IMG/VR virus record: IMGVR_UViG_3300037278_000678
Coordinates: 1-22,684 of that record
Reading direction: 5' to 3' (one strand)
Origin: a virus
DNA length: 22,684 nt
The notes below the pieces were generated by a model. That model saw only the letters and a program-made list of their open reading frames with translations. It ran no database searches and was not told the origin of the DNA. Shown one piece after another: positions 12,355 through 18,307 of the stretch (positions are counted from its first letter, which is position 1; every line of letters begins with the position of its first letter). A program made the position numbers and the translations under genes.

Positions 12355-12776
12355 TGGATGCCTGCTCTCTTCATTGCGTCTTTCATGCTAGTTCCGTAGA
12401 TGGTGATGATCTCAGACGGCACAACTTGGCCGACTTCGATAGGTTTGGCGAGTCCGAGCGCAACGTCAACAGCGGTAGGGATAACGCCAACGCGCACCTT
12501 ATATGGCTTCAATTCAGGTAAGGTAGCGGTCCCGGCTTTGCGATTCGCTTGCTGCTCCAGTTTGAATGCGAGTGTCCCTATACAGTCCATTTTTGTTTCC
12601 TCCCTTGCATGATGTGTGCCGGTTGTGGGATGCTTCGAGCATTCAGTATGTTTCTCTCCCTTTAGTGCCGGGTAGGGGGCCGTTTCTCCGCATTGCAGGC
12701 AGTGGAAGTAGTAATAACCTTCTGGGGCTATACACTCCCACTTATGAGGATTCTTAGCTAGAGTGTAAATACCCAT
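12351..12776 (-). CDS. Zinc-ribbon protein with strong internal start at 12590
   Basis: Read from the ATG at 12776 (GGAGG about nine bases upstream) this is a 141-residue protein. A zinc-ribbon-like half (Cys15, Cys26, Cys29, Cys46, His49: HCLQCG and ECSKH) precedes a second half (ELKPYKVRVGVIPTAVDVAL) without Cys beyond its first residues. At residue 63 (position 12590) an internal ATG has a full copied leader with AAGGGAGG, nearly identical to the one before the gene at 11402. So either one fused protein is made, or a 79-residue protein starts at 12590, or both. Only the 79-residue part is certain. The stop overlaps the next ATG (ATGA). Confidence 0.65.
   Translation of the reverse strand: MGIYTLAKNPHKWECIAPEGYYYFHCLQCGETAPYPALKGEKHTECSKHPTTGTHHAREETKMDCIGTLAFKLEQQANRKAGTATLPELKPYKVRVGVIPTAVDVALGLAKPIEVGQVVPSEIITIYGTSMKDAMKRAGIQ
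12587..12615 (-). repeat. Leader repeat ('ATGCAAGGGAGG' type), copy 2, inside an open frame
   Basis: Matches 11399-11427 with one difference over 29 bases and ends at the ATG at 12590. Unlike copy 1 it lies in frame within a longer open frame and would be translated as HHAREETKM if the upstream start is used. Confidence 0.75.
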
Positions 12777-12807
12777 CGACTTGCGCCTCCAATGCGCTGT
12801 ACTGCGG

Positions 12808-13149
12808 TTATGCTGCTTGATCGACTGCGAACAGTTCCAACAGTTCCGCATAGCGCGGATCGTTGCCATGTATGGTTTCATGCTCGAACTTCATGTCTCC
12901 GCGCATGATGGAAATGTGCCCATAGATGCTGTATTCCGCGATGTAGGTTCGCCCATCGCTTCCGTCAACGATCCGGGCCAGCTTCGCGTAGGTCAGTTTC
13001 TTCGGCTCGCCTGTTGTGGTCCGTACCGCTCGCTCACCGCGCTTGGGATATTGCTCAATCTCGAACTGAGCCCTAACGCGCTTGCTTCCGCTCGGCCAGT
13101 CCTCGATTACCGCTTTCATCCTTGGATTGCTGTACGTCAATGCGCTCAT
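12808..13149 (-). CDS. Conserved phage protein of unknown function (113 aa)
   Basis: Reads as a small beta-rich protein: MKAVIEDWPSGSKRVRAQFE, then GERAVRTTTGEPKKLTYAK, IVDGSDGRTYIAEYSIYG and HISIMRGDMKFEHETI. I recall this pattern from unassigned phage proteins. The order of strands and the DGRTY turn suggest a compact fold, not an enzyme I can name. The ATG at 13149 has AGGGAGA eight bases upstream; the open frame reaches 13254, but that part overlaps the preceding gene and lacks a site. Confidence 0.7.
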   Translation of the reverse strand: MSALTYSNPRMKAVIEDWPSGSKRVRAQFEIEQYPKRGERAVRTTTGEPKKLTYAKLARIVDGSDGRTYIAEYSIYGHISIMRGDMKFEHETIHGNDPRYAELLELFAVDQAA

Positions 13150-13177
13150 TTTCGTTCTCCCTAATGCTGGTTGCCTC

Positions 13178-13411
13178 TCAAAACAGTGATAATTGCGCTT
13201 CGGTTTTCGGCTCCGGTTCCCATGCTTCCGGCTCCGGTTCGTTGCGGCTTTCAACTACTGCCACTGTACCTTGCAATGCAGGCTGGTGGTAGGGGTCGGT
13301 TATGTCCCTGCCGCAGATCCCACACTGGTACGGCTTCTTGCGGCTTTTGTCCACGAAAGCATGGAAAGCCTCATCTGCCGTTGCCCAGCCGAACCTTGCT
13401 CCGTTTCTCAT
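13178..13411 (-). CDS. Small Cys-pair protein ending in a sliding-clamp-binding motif
   Basis: A 77-residue protein. The N-terminus is helical, then one CGICG pair (Cys30, Cys33) with a nearby His gives at most half a zinc site. The C-terminal 20 residues are a Glu/Pro linker (NEPEPEAWEPEPK) ending exactly in QLSLF (73-77). QL[S/D]LF is the consensus that docks into the bacterial beta sliding clamp, as in DNA polymerase, Hda and mismatch repair proteins, and a C-terminal place on a flexible linker is typical of them. It may hijack or block the host clamp. The ATG at 13411 has GAGGG before it. The palindrome copy at 13424-13436 lies 12 bases upstream. Confidence 0.75.
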   Translation of the reverse strand: MRNGARFGWATADEAFHAFVDKSRKKPYQCGICGRDITDPYHQPALQGTVAVVESRNEPEPEAWEPEPKTEAQLSLF

Positions 13412-13423
13412 CGCACCCTCGAT

Positions 13424-13436
13424 TCCAAATTTTGGA
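13424..13436. repeat. Dispersed palindrome TCCAAATTTTGGA, copy 2
   Basis: Exact copy, here between the stop at 13442 and the ribosome binding site of the gene starting at 13411, 12 bases from its ATG. The arms are longer here (ATTCC/GGAAT). Confidence 0.7.
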
Positions 13437-13441
13437 ATTTC

Positions 13442-13648
13442 TCAGCCCTGGTAGTTCATCACAGCTATGTCGAAGTCTTCCGCTCGCATGTCCCGCTCGT
13501 GCTGCTTACCGCAGGGATCGCGGGCGCAAAGCAGAGTCTTATCCGATGGAAAATACAGAGCGTCTTCGCCTTTCTTGATGCCCAGATCACAGCGGGAGCA
13601 CTTCCCGCCAAACTTAGTTTTGAGCCAATACGGGGTTGTGTTTCTCAT
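13442..13648 (-). CDS. Small zinc-ribbon protein (68 aa)
   Basis: Cys17 and Cys20 (CSRC) and Cys41 and Cys46 (CARDPC) with a His soon after give a four-Cys site; the middle is FPSDKTLLC. The layout, a GGKCSRC pair followed by a loop with GEDALYF, resembles small treble-clef-like zinc proteins of phages. The ATG at 13648 has GGAGG nine bases upstream, and the open frame to 13690 adds nothing. It is probably the first gene of the long unit that contains the XRE regulator, since a terminator lies just upstream. Confidence 0.7.
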   Translation of the reverse strand: MRNTTPYWLKTKFGGKCSRCDLGIKKGEDALYFPSDKTLLCARDPCGKQHERDMRAEDFDIAVMNYQG

Positions 13649-13697
13649 TGCGGTTTTCCTCCATGCTTCGATTGTTGCACTACTCCACAAATAGACA

Positions 13698-13721
13698 AGC
13701 CCCCACCCAAAGGCAGGGGCT
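13698..13721 (-). terminator. Leftward intrinsic terminator after the 269-aa gene
   Basis: Minus-strand stem AGCCCC ... GGGGCT with a 12-base loop, then TGTCTATTT. It lies 16 bases after the stop at 13737. The T-stretch is followed within 30 bases by the leader of the next gene. Confidence 0.75.
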
Positions 13722-13736
13722 CATCCTTGCACTTCA

Positions 13737-14546
13737 TTACGCTGCGGCCGTCTCGCTCTGCGCCTCGGCCGTCTCATTGTGGGCTGCTGCTTGGATCTCG
13801 CGCTCTGCTCTCCGCTGTAGCTCCTCCCGGTAGCACTCGACGTAACTTGTCGCCCGTCGCCGGGTAACATGGCTGTCTACTGCGGCTTGGCAGGCTTCAA
13901 ACGCATCGCGGAAGACTCGCGCAAGTTGGTACTGGTCCGCCTGCGATCCCCTGATTGTCTTCGCGCTCTCAAACCATTTCAAGTGAACGGCTGGCATCTC
14001 CATGTAGCCGCTCTTGAGGTTTTCCGCGACCCACGTCCGAACGGCGTCGGCATACTGCCAGCGTTCCAGACCGTCCATGTGTTCGTTGCACACAAGACCG
14101 AGGATTGATTCCGCCGTCCCGGTCTGGTACTCGTTCAATTCCTTGTACCGGGTGTCGTATTGCAGTTTCGGGTTCCGCGAGACTTTTAGCTCGCTCATGC
14201 TGTAATACCGTTTCTTGTTCCAGTCCTTGTCTTTCTCTAGATCGAAGACAAGCGATGCGGCAAACCTGAGTGAGTCCAGCCGTGGTTGCGCGTGGAACAT
14301 GTGGCTGTAGTTACTGGCGATCTCCTCGTCTTCCAAGAGAATGACGGCCAAGGAAAACAGGTAGTCGATTGCATACTCCTCAGTCACGGGCCAATCGTGG
14401 CTGTGCTGAGTCATGCCGTCACCCATCGTTTCGAACATGCGGAATTTTTGGGTGAGAAAAGGGTTAGCGCGATACTCCCACTTGTCGCTGTCGAAGGAGT
14501 AACCAAACTTGGCTGAATTTGCGATTGAAGCGAATTTCTTGTACAT
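13737..14546 (-). CDS. Hypothetical protein (269 aa)
   Basis: Not recognised despite its length. The N-terminal 100 residues mix helices with aromatic residues (KFGYSFDSDKWEY, FETMGDGMTQHSHDWPVTE), and the centre has charged helices (DLEKDKDWNKKRYYSMSELK). From about residue 200 the chain is a long Gln/Arg/Ala/Glu-rich helix (RRRATSYVECYREELQRR) ending in an Ala/Glu/Thr tail. No Cys cluster, membrane segment or known active site. The ATG at 14546 has GGAGGG seven bases upstream with a perfect hairpin just before it. A terminator follows the stop. Confidence 0.75.
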   Translation of the reverse strand: MYKKFASIANSAKFGYSFDSDKWEYRANPFLTQKFRMFETMGDGMTQHSHDWPVTEEYAIDYLFSLAVILLEDEEIASNYSHMFHAQPRLDSLRFAASLVFDLEKDKDWNKKRYYSMSELKVSRNPKLQYDTRYKELNEYQTGTAESILGLVCNEHMDGLERWQYADAVRTWVAENLKSGYMEMPAVHLKWFESAKTIRGSQADQYQLARVFRDAFEACQAAVDSHVTRRRATSYVECYREELQRRAEREIQAAAHNETAEAQSETAAA

Positions 14547-14558
14547 CCCAATCCCTCC

Positions 14559-14573
14559 ATCGGCTTTGCCGAT
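14559..14573 (-). promoter_or_regulatory. 5' leader hairpin touching the ribosome binding site
   Basis: Minus strand ATCGGC AAA GCCGAT, a perfect six-base-pair stem whose last bases run straight into GGAGGG of the gene at 14546. A weak promoter candidate TTGCTC, 17 bases, GACTAT lies just upstream. Confidence 0.5.
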
Positions 14574-14612
14574 AACTGATAGTCACACTCTTCCCCATAG
14601 AGAGCAATCCCC

Positions 14613-15095
14613 CTATTGCTCCGCTGCGGCCGGCTCCATCCCCGTCAAGGTCTGCGGAACAAAGAGAGACTGTTGCACCGCCAGCTTTCCAGACTTCCGA
14701 CGTATCGCATCGCGCCACTTCGCGCAAAACTCGCCATCGGGCTGCGGCGCCATGTCGAGAAATTCCACCGGGCACGTGTCGTCATACGGCCCCATCGCCT
14801 CTTCCATGTCCTTGTGGCCCCACCCATAACTGCCGTCTTTGTCGAGCAAGGAAAGACCGATCCACTTCTCGGTCGTGACCGTGCCATCCGGCTTTGTCGT
14901 TGTCGTCTCCCGAACGTACCAGAGAGAATTGCCAACGCAGCGATACGCCAGCACGATTGATTGCGTCCTGGTTCCGGCTGGCTTGGCCCCGTACCATGAC
15001 TTCGCGGTTTCCTCGGTTGCGGTTGTGTCCCACGGCTCAAGAATGTCGTGAATAATTGTTTCCTTTGAAGCTCCACGTCTGAATGTCCACCCCAT
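14613..15095 (-). CDS. Conserved phage protein (160 aa), DUF6927-like
   Basis: Starts MGWTFRRGASKETIIHDILE and carries SYGWGHKDMEEAMGPYDDTC near the middle. The pair 'MGWTF start plus GWG-KDM-E-MGP' is one I associate with the unassigned phage and mobile-element family DUF6927; the number is from memory and not certain. The N-terminus is basic and helical and the rest strand-rich. The ATG at 15095 has GGAGGG upstream. Its leader matches that of the gene at 8528. The promoter for it is embedded in the previous terminator (15117-15153). Confidence 0.65.
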   Translation of the reverse strand: MGWTFRRGASKETIIHDILEPWDTTATEETAKSWYGAKPAGTRTQSIVLAYRCVGNSLWYVRETTTTKPDGTVTTEKWIGLSLLDKDGSYGWGHKDMEEAMGPYDDTCPVEFLDMAPQPDGEFCAKWRDAIRRKSGKLAVQQSLFVPQTLTGMEPAAAEQ

Positions 15096-15116
15096 AGTGT
15101 TACCCTCCATGTCCCC

Positions 15117-15144
15117 ATAGTAAAAGAAAAGCGGAGCCGGTCAA
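15117..15144 (-). promoter_or_regulatory. Promoter whose -35 box is the loop of the preceding terminator
   Basis: Minus strand: -35 TTGACC (15139-15144), 16-base spacer, -10 TACTAT (15117-15122), then GGGGACATGGAGGG. The -35 hexamer is exactly the six-base loop of the terminator at 15130-15153 and the -10 abuts its T-stretch. Confidence 0.65.
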
Positions 15145-15153
15145 GGCCCCGCT
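15130..15153 (-). terminator. Leftward intrinsic terminator overlapping a promoter
   Basis: Minus-strand stem AGCGGGGCC / GGCTCCGCT (nine pairs, one G-T) with loop TTGACC, followed by TTTTCTTTT. It lies 12 bases after the stop at 15165. Confidence 0.82.
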
Positions 15154-15164
15154 CAGGGTTGCAG

Positions 15165-15440
15165 TTACTCAATGCTGGTATCGAAGCCCTCCAGTTCGCT
15201 AAGAGCCTCGATGATCTGCCCGGCACCTTCGTGGAACTTGTCACGGATCGCTTCTAGCTCGTCGGCCTTCTCGGTGTAACGACTGGCCTTGTCAGGGAAC
15301 TTCTCTTCCATGTTTCCGGCTTTCTCTTGCAGTTCGTCGATAGCGGCATCCAGGTCGTCAACCTCTGCTGGGATGTCACCGTAGGTCTTTTGCAACGCCG
15401 CTAAGGCGGCTGCGTGCTGTTTATCCAACCACTTAGGCAT
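15165..15440 (-). CDS. Helical hypothetical protein (91 aa)
   Basis: Not recognised. It is nearly all helix with many Glu, Lys, Ala and Asp (LDAAIDELQEKAGNMEEKFP, then ASRYTEKADELEAIRDKFHE) and heptad-like spacing, so a coiled coil or helical bundle is likely. The ATG at 15440 is preceded by GGAGGGTGAA; a GTG 15 bases further up lies on the ribosome binding site and is not the start. Last gene of its unit, followed by the overlapping terminator and promoter. Confidence 0.75.
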   Translation of the reverse strand: MPKWLDKQHAAALAALQKTYGDIPAEVDDLDAAIDELQEKAGNMEEKFPDKASRYTEKADELEAIRDKFHEGAGQIIEALSELEGFDTSIE

Positions 15441-15451
15441 TTCACCCTCCG

Positions 15452-15565
15452 TCACTTCACTGCGGTTTTGGCTCGCCTCTCAGCGTAGCGGTTAATCGAC
15501 TGCCGACGGCGATCACGCTTGCCGTCAGACTCCTTCCTCAACTTGAACTTCACTCGGATTTTCAT
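15452..15565 (-). CDS. Very basic microprotein (37 aa)
   Basis: Found by reading between larger genes. It begins MKIRVKFKLRKESDGKRDRR, and nearly half its residues are Lys or Arg, so it probably binds nucleic acid. The ATG at 15565 has GGAGGG ten bases upstream. It overlaps the 3' end of the zinc-finger gene by 41 bases, and its stop is 11 bases before the next ATG. Without it there would be a 69-base gap carrying a good ribosome binding site and no gene. Confidence 0.55.
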   Translation of the reverse strand: MKIRVKFKLRKESDGKRDRRRQSINRYAERRAKTAVK

Positions 15566-15821
15566 TCCCCAATCCCTCCGGTTTCTCGATCTGTGGATGC
15601 CTTTCCATCTCCAGCGTTCCAGTAGTCAAAAAACGCTGGAACAACGTCACAGCATGGCCCGATCCGCAAGCATGATGATCGTTCGGACTCGGCACCTTTT
15701 GCTTCCCCAATGAACCAACCTTAAACGCCTTACCTTCCAGCCGTACCCACCACCAGTGATTTACGGACTGCTTCTCGATCCCGCAGATGTCACAGATTAT
15801 CGGACTTGACTTGATCGACAT
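15525..15821 (-). CDS. Cys/His-containing hypothetical protein (98 aa)
   Basis: The N-terminal CDICG pair (Cys10, Cys13) and a later HHACGSGH (His49, His50, Cys52, His56) make a plausible zinc site. Between them lies NHWWWVRLEGKAFKV, a Trp-rich strand. The C-terminal 20 residues are acidic and disordered. No family recognised. The ATG at 15821 has GGAGG five bases upstream. A terminator 46 bases upstream ends the previous unit, and a leader with TGCAAGG lies between. Confidence 0.7.
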   Translation of the reverse strand: MSIKSSPIICDICGIEKQSVNHWWWVRLEGKAFKVGSLGKQKVPSPNDHHACGSGHAVTLFQRFLTTGTLEMERHPQIEKPEGLGNENPSEVQVEEGV

Positions 15822-15866
15822 ACTGCCTCCATGACGTTATCCTTGCACATCCCCCATAGAAAACAA

Positions 15867-15888
15867 GGCCCCTGCCGTAGCAGGAGCC
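15867..15888 (-). terminator. Leftward intrinsic terminator with UACG loop after the DUF932 gene
   Basis: Nine-base-pair minus-strand stem GGCTCCTGC / GCAGGGGCC with C(TACG)G tetraloop, followed by TTGTTTT. It lies 22 bases after the stop at 15910. Confidence 0.85.
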
Positions 15889-15909
15889 CCGTCTTCGCCG
15901 TGGAGGGTA

Positions 15910-17043
15910 TTAGGCGGCATCTTCAATGACCTGGCCGGTTTTGCCGTCGAGCATCGCGCCAGCAACTTTCATCACTTCCAGCTTGCGGCCCTCGTCCTCG
16001 ACCTTCGTATTCGCAATCCACGAAATCGCGTTCGACATCCGCCATGTGGTTGAGCCCGGAGGAAGCATCTCGACTTCGGGAGAGTTGAAAGCCTCCACAA
16101 CAGCATCGACTTCTCCCTTGCGGAGATTCTTCTTCAGGAACCCCATCACGTTCTTGGGGTCGATCTTCTCCGTGTTCGCCTTCTCGATCAAACCCATGTA
16201 CTCGTTGACGTTCTCTGCGGCTAAGGACCGTTGCACAATATCCTGCGCGGCCGATGCCATTGTCTGAGTGTCCAGATCGTAGGTGCGCTGTGACAGTTGC
16301 AGGTCTTCGCCCAGCCGCGCCCCAAGGTGGATCTTGCGGAGGTCTTCGGTTGAAATGGCCCGGTTCGTACACCACAACCGCTCAACAAAGGTGCGCAGCG
16401 ACAGAGCACCCTGGCCGAAGTCTGAATTCTCCAGAGCTACGCCGAAAATCATGACCTCGTGTGGCACCGGCTCAAAGACGTAGGGAAGCACAGCCTTGAC
16501 CGCTATCTTCGTCTCCAGCGCGTATCCATCGAGAGGCACCGCCCCGAAGGTGGCGACGGCCTGAATGAACTGGTCGACGATTGGCCGTGAGTCCAGGCGC
16601 CGATAGGAATCCGACAGGAACCCGCGAACCTCGTTCTTGACGCTGCGGGTCAGATACCGTGCGCCGTTGCCGTTGTGATAGATGCGGTTCAGGTTCTCCG
16701 CTACCAGTTCGGCCCCCCACTGGCCTTTCTCCATGAGCCTATCAATGAAGGACAGAGGGATGTCAGCCCTCGCTGCGGCTTGCCCGATTGCGTGACGGTG
16801 GAAACCTTCTTCCGTCCGGTCGGTGTCGGGAAAGCGAACCTTGATGCCATTCCCCAGGGTAATGAATTCCAACTTTTTTGCCGCTACGATGCGGTCCGTT
16901 GGAACTTGCGTCTGTACCTGTTCGATTACCGCGAGAGTCCTTGCTTTCCCCCGCTCAATCTCGGCTTCAAACTTCGACCGAGCTTCCGCTGCGGCTGCGC
17001 TTGCCGCTACGTTGTAGTCCTGCGCTCCGTGGTGATAAAGCAT
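15910..17043 (-). CDS. DUF932 domain protein
   Basis: A 377-residue protein. After an Ala-rich, helical N-terminus (to about 60), the core shows GFLSDSYRRLD (141-151), ENSDFGQGALSLRTF (205-219) and RLWCTN (222-227). These are the blocks of the DUF932 family carried by phages and plasmids, whose function is unknown. The C-terminal third is helical. The ATG at 17043 is chosen because GGAGGG lies nine bases upstream; the open frame goes on to 17115 without a better site. It has its own promoter (17088-17115), a leader hairpin and a terminator, so it is a one-gene unit. The largest non-terminase gene here. Confidence 0.75.
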   Translation of the reverse strand: MLYHHGAQDYNVAASAAAAEARSKFEAEIERGKARTLAVIEQVQTQVPTDRIVAAKKLEFITLGNGIKVRFPDTDRTEEGFHRHAIGQAAARADIPLSFIDRLMEKGQWGAELVAENLNRIYHNGNGARYLTRSVKNEVRGFLSDSYRRLDSRPIVDQFIQAVATFGAVPLDGYALETKIAVKAVLPYVFEPVPHEVMIFGVALENSDFGQGALSLRTFVERLWCTNRAISTEDLRKIHLGARLGEDLQLSQRTYDLDTQTMASAAQDIVQRSLAAENVNEYMGLIEKANTEKIDPKNVMGFLKKNLRKGEVDAVVEAFNSPEVEMLPPGSTTWRMSNAISWIANTKVEDEGRKLEVMKVAGAMLDGKTGQVIEDAA

Positions 17044-17056
17044 TCTTTCAACCCTC

Positions 17057-17076
17057 CAAGGTTGTGTGATTCCTTG
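17057..17076 (-). promoter_or_regulatory. 5' leader stem before the ribosome binding site
   Basis: On the minus strand CAAGG and CCTTG pair across a ten-base loop; the second arm runs directly into GGAGGG of the DUF932 gene. It parallels the hairpins before the genes at 7684 and 14546. Confidence 0.45.
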
Positions 17077-17087
17077 CATCTGCCCCA

Positions 17088-17115
17088 ATACTACCCTCAG
17101 ATGTTTTCGAGTCAA
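17088..17115 (-). promoter_or_regulatory. Leftward sigma70-like promoter of the DUF932 gene
   Basis: Minus strand: -35 TTGACT (17110-17115), 16-base spacer, -10 TAGTAT (17088-17093), then TGGGGCAG. Both boxes are close to consensus. It lies directly behind the stop of the previous gene at 17121. Confidence 0.7.
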
Positions 17116-17120
17116 GACCC

Positions 17121-17429
17121 CTACTCTTCAGGATTGAGTTGCGACACCAGCAGCCCAGCATCCGTCAACAGCCGCCGAGCCTTCATCTTGAACTCGGAGA
17201 ACCCCATCACAGGCACATCGGCCTGGATATGACTCCCCGGCTTGTGATCGGAATCGCTCGGCCTCGACCAATACCCAGCCAGCGGCTTCAAAGCCTCCTT
17301 GATCGCACTCTTCCCTCGCCCTCGCAAGAGAACCCCACGGCCAAACAGTACCCTCCGCTTCGGACCAACTACCAAAGAGCGTCCAGCGGAACTCTCGTGA
17401 ATCCGCAAAGTTGATAGAAAACAATACAC
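17121..17429 (-). CDS. Hypothetical basic protein (102 aa)
   Basis: Not recognised. Two frames are open here over the same stretch. I take this one because its make-up is protein-like (KSAIKEALKPLAGYWS, and MKARRLLTDAGLLVSQ near the end), while the other is rich in Trp, Cys and Gly. It starts with GTG at 17429, directly behind the previous stop, with AAGGG about seven bases upstream. The rare start and the competing frame make the exact reading uncertain. The promoter of the DUF932 gene starts right after its stop. Confidence 0.5.
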   Translation of the reverse strand: MYCFLSTLRIHESSAGRSLVVGPKRRVLFGRGVLLRGRGKSAIKEALKPLAGYWSRPSDSDHKPGSHIQADVPVMGFSEFKMKARRLLTDAGLLVSQLNPEE

Positions 17430-17789
17430 TTACTTGCCCTTCGCTTTCTCGCGCTCTGCACGCTTCCGCAGGTTGCCGAACAGAGACCCCAACCGCTCAA
17501 ACATCGTCGGCTTGATCACTTCCAACTCTGCGGCTGTGGGAACCAACTGGTAGGTCGTCCCATCCGGCAAAGTCTTCTTCTCTAAGAGCTTGCGCTTGGC
17601 GCTCCGCTCCAGCCGCTTCTTCTTCATGAGACTGAAGGCTTTAGGACCGATGGAGCGATTGAAGACTTCTCTTAGGTTGCGGCTTGTCAGACCGGGATTG
17701 TTGGGCATCAATCGCTTGAGCTTCTTCCTACTCAAAGGCTTCTCGCAATCCGTTTGAGTCCCAGTCATGTCGTGGTGCAGTAAAGCCAT
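17430..17789 (-). CDS. Basic hypothetical protein (119 aa)
   Basis: Not recognised. It is strongly basic in the middle (SRKKLKRLMPNNPGL, then MKKKRLERSAKRKLLEKK) and again at the end (LRKRAEREKAKGK), so nucleic-acid binding is likely. A GTG at 17801 is also open, but the ATG at 17789 has GAGGG six bases upstream and is preferred. The start is 8 bases after the upstream stop. It runs straight into the GTG of the next gene. Confidence 0.65.
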   Translation of the reverse strand: MALLHHDMTGTQTDCEKPLSRKKLKRLMPNNPGLTSRNLREVFNRSIGPKAFSLMKKKRLERSAKRKLLEKKTLPDGTTYQLVPTAAELEVIKPTMFERLGSLFGNLRKRAEREKAKGK

Positions 17790-17797
17790 CGCTTCCC

Positions 17798-18004
17798 TCA
17801 CTTTAACGGCGCGGCCATGATCCTGTGCGCCTGTCTGAACTCCACCTGAAACCGCTGCCCCGCCTGCCTCAGCGTATTTACTCTGTGAAGATATGCGTCT
17901 CGGCTTATTTGTGAACGCCGAAACTCGTCGCGGATCGTGTCAAACTCCGCTAGTACGTTCCCGACCGCAGTCTGGAACTCGTCCTTGCATACTCGGTCTT
18001 CCAT
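17798..18004 (-). CDS. Small helical hypothetical protein (68 aa)
   Basis: Not recognised. It is helical and charged (DEFQTAVGNVLAEFDTIRDE, then RRSQISRDAYLHRVNTL), looking like a small coiled-coil protein. A TTG two codons earlier is also open; the ATG at 18004 with AGGAGGG eight bases upstream is the start. It is 18 bases after the preceding stop. Confidence 0.7.
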   Translation of the reverse strand: MEDRVCKDEFQTAVGNVLAEFDTIRDEFRRSQISRDAYLHRVNTLRQAGQRFQVEFRQAHRIMAAPLK

Positions 18005-18022
18005 CCCCAATGCCCTCCTTCT

Positions 18023-18286
18023 TTACTTACGCTTGTGCCTTCCGATGTACGCGAACTCCCGCGACCAATCACACGAGGAACAGCAAAAACCACAACACAC
18101 GTCTCCATCGGGAGTGTCGTCCATCAAATCTTGTGTAAAGCCATCACTCTTGCACCTTGTCTCATGCCGGTCCGCTGCACGAACTGCCGGAGTGTTCCTT
18201 GGATGAAGCCGTAGGTTGAATCCGTGGGGATCGTCTCCAACAAGCAACCGGCGCTTTTCAAATGGTTTTCCATTTTGGCTTGCCAT
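18023..18286 (-). CDS. Cys-rich hypothetical protein (87 aa)
   Basis: Not recognised. The C-terminal part has a dense cluster, CCGFCCSSCDW, with another Cys about 20 residues before (ETRCKSDG), which could hold a metal. The N-terminus is basic (KPFEKRRLLVGDD). The open frame begins at TTG 18298, but the ATG at 18286 has GGAGG five bases before it. This site is formed by the right arm of the palindrome copy at 18294-18306, as for the gene at 6251. A microprotein stop (18308) lies immediately upstream. Confidence 0.7.
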   Translation of the reverse strand: MASQNGKPFEKRRLLVGDDPHGFNLRLHPRNTPAVRAADRHETRCKSDGFTQDLMDDTPDGDVCCGFCCSSCDWSREFAYIGRHKRK

Positions 18287-18293
18287 TGCGTCC

Positions 18294-18306
18294 TCCAAAT
18301 TTTGGA
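18294..18306. repeat. Dispersed palindrome TCCAAATTTTGGA, copy 3
   Basis: Exact copy. On the minus strand its last bases plus the next two make the GGAGG site for the gene at 18286, seven bases from the ATG. Same arrangement as copy 1. Confidence 0.7.
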
Positions 18307-18307
18307 A

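Noticed and set aside
13193-13867. 224-codon + strand open frame
   Set aside because: Antisense to the QLSLF and zinc-ribbon genes and to the end of the 269-residue gene; composition rich in Cys, Phe, Leu and Ser without domain signs.
15421-15430. TTATCCA matches to the DnaA box start (also near 18472)
   Set aside because: Single partial matches inside or beside genes, not clustered and not complete; not evidence for an origin.
16675-17232. 185-codon + strand open frame
   Set aside because: Antisense to the DUF932 gene and the promoter behind it; no ribosome binding site or domain.
17128-17424. Alternative minus-strand frame rich in Trp, Cys and Gly
   Set aside because: Overlaps the frame chosen for 17121-17429 and has a composition typical of an out-of-frame reading. 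Kept as the main doubt about that gene.
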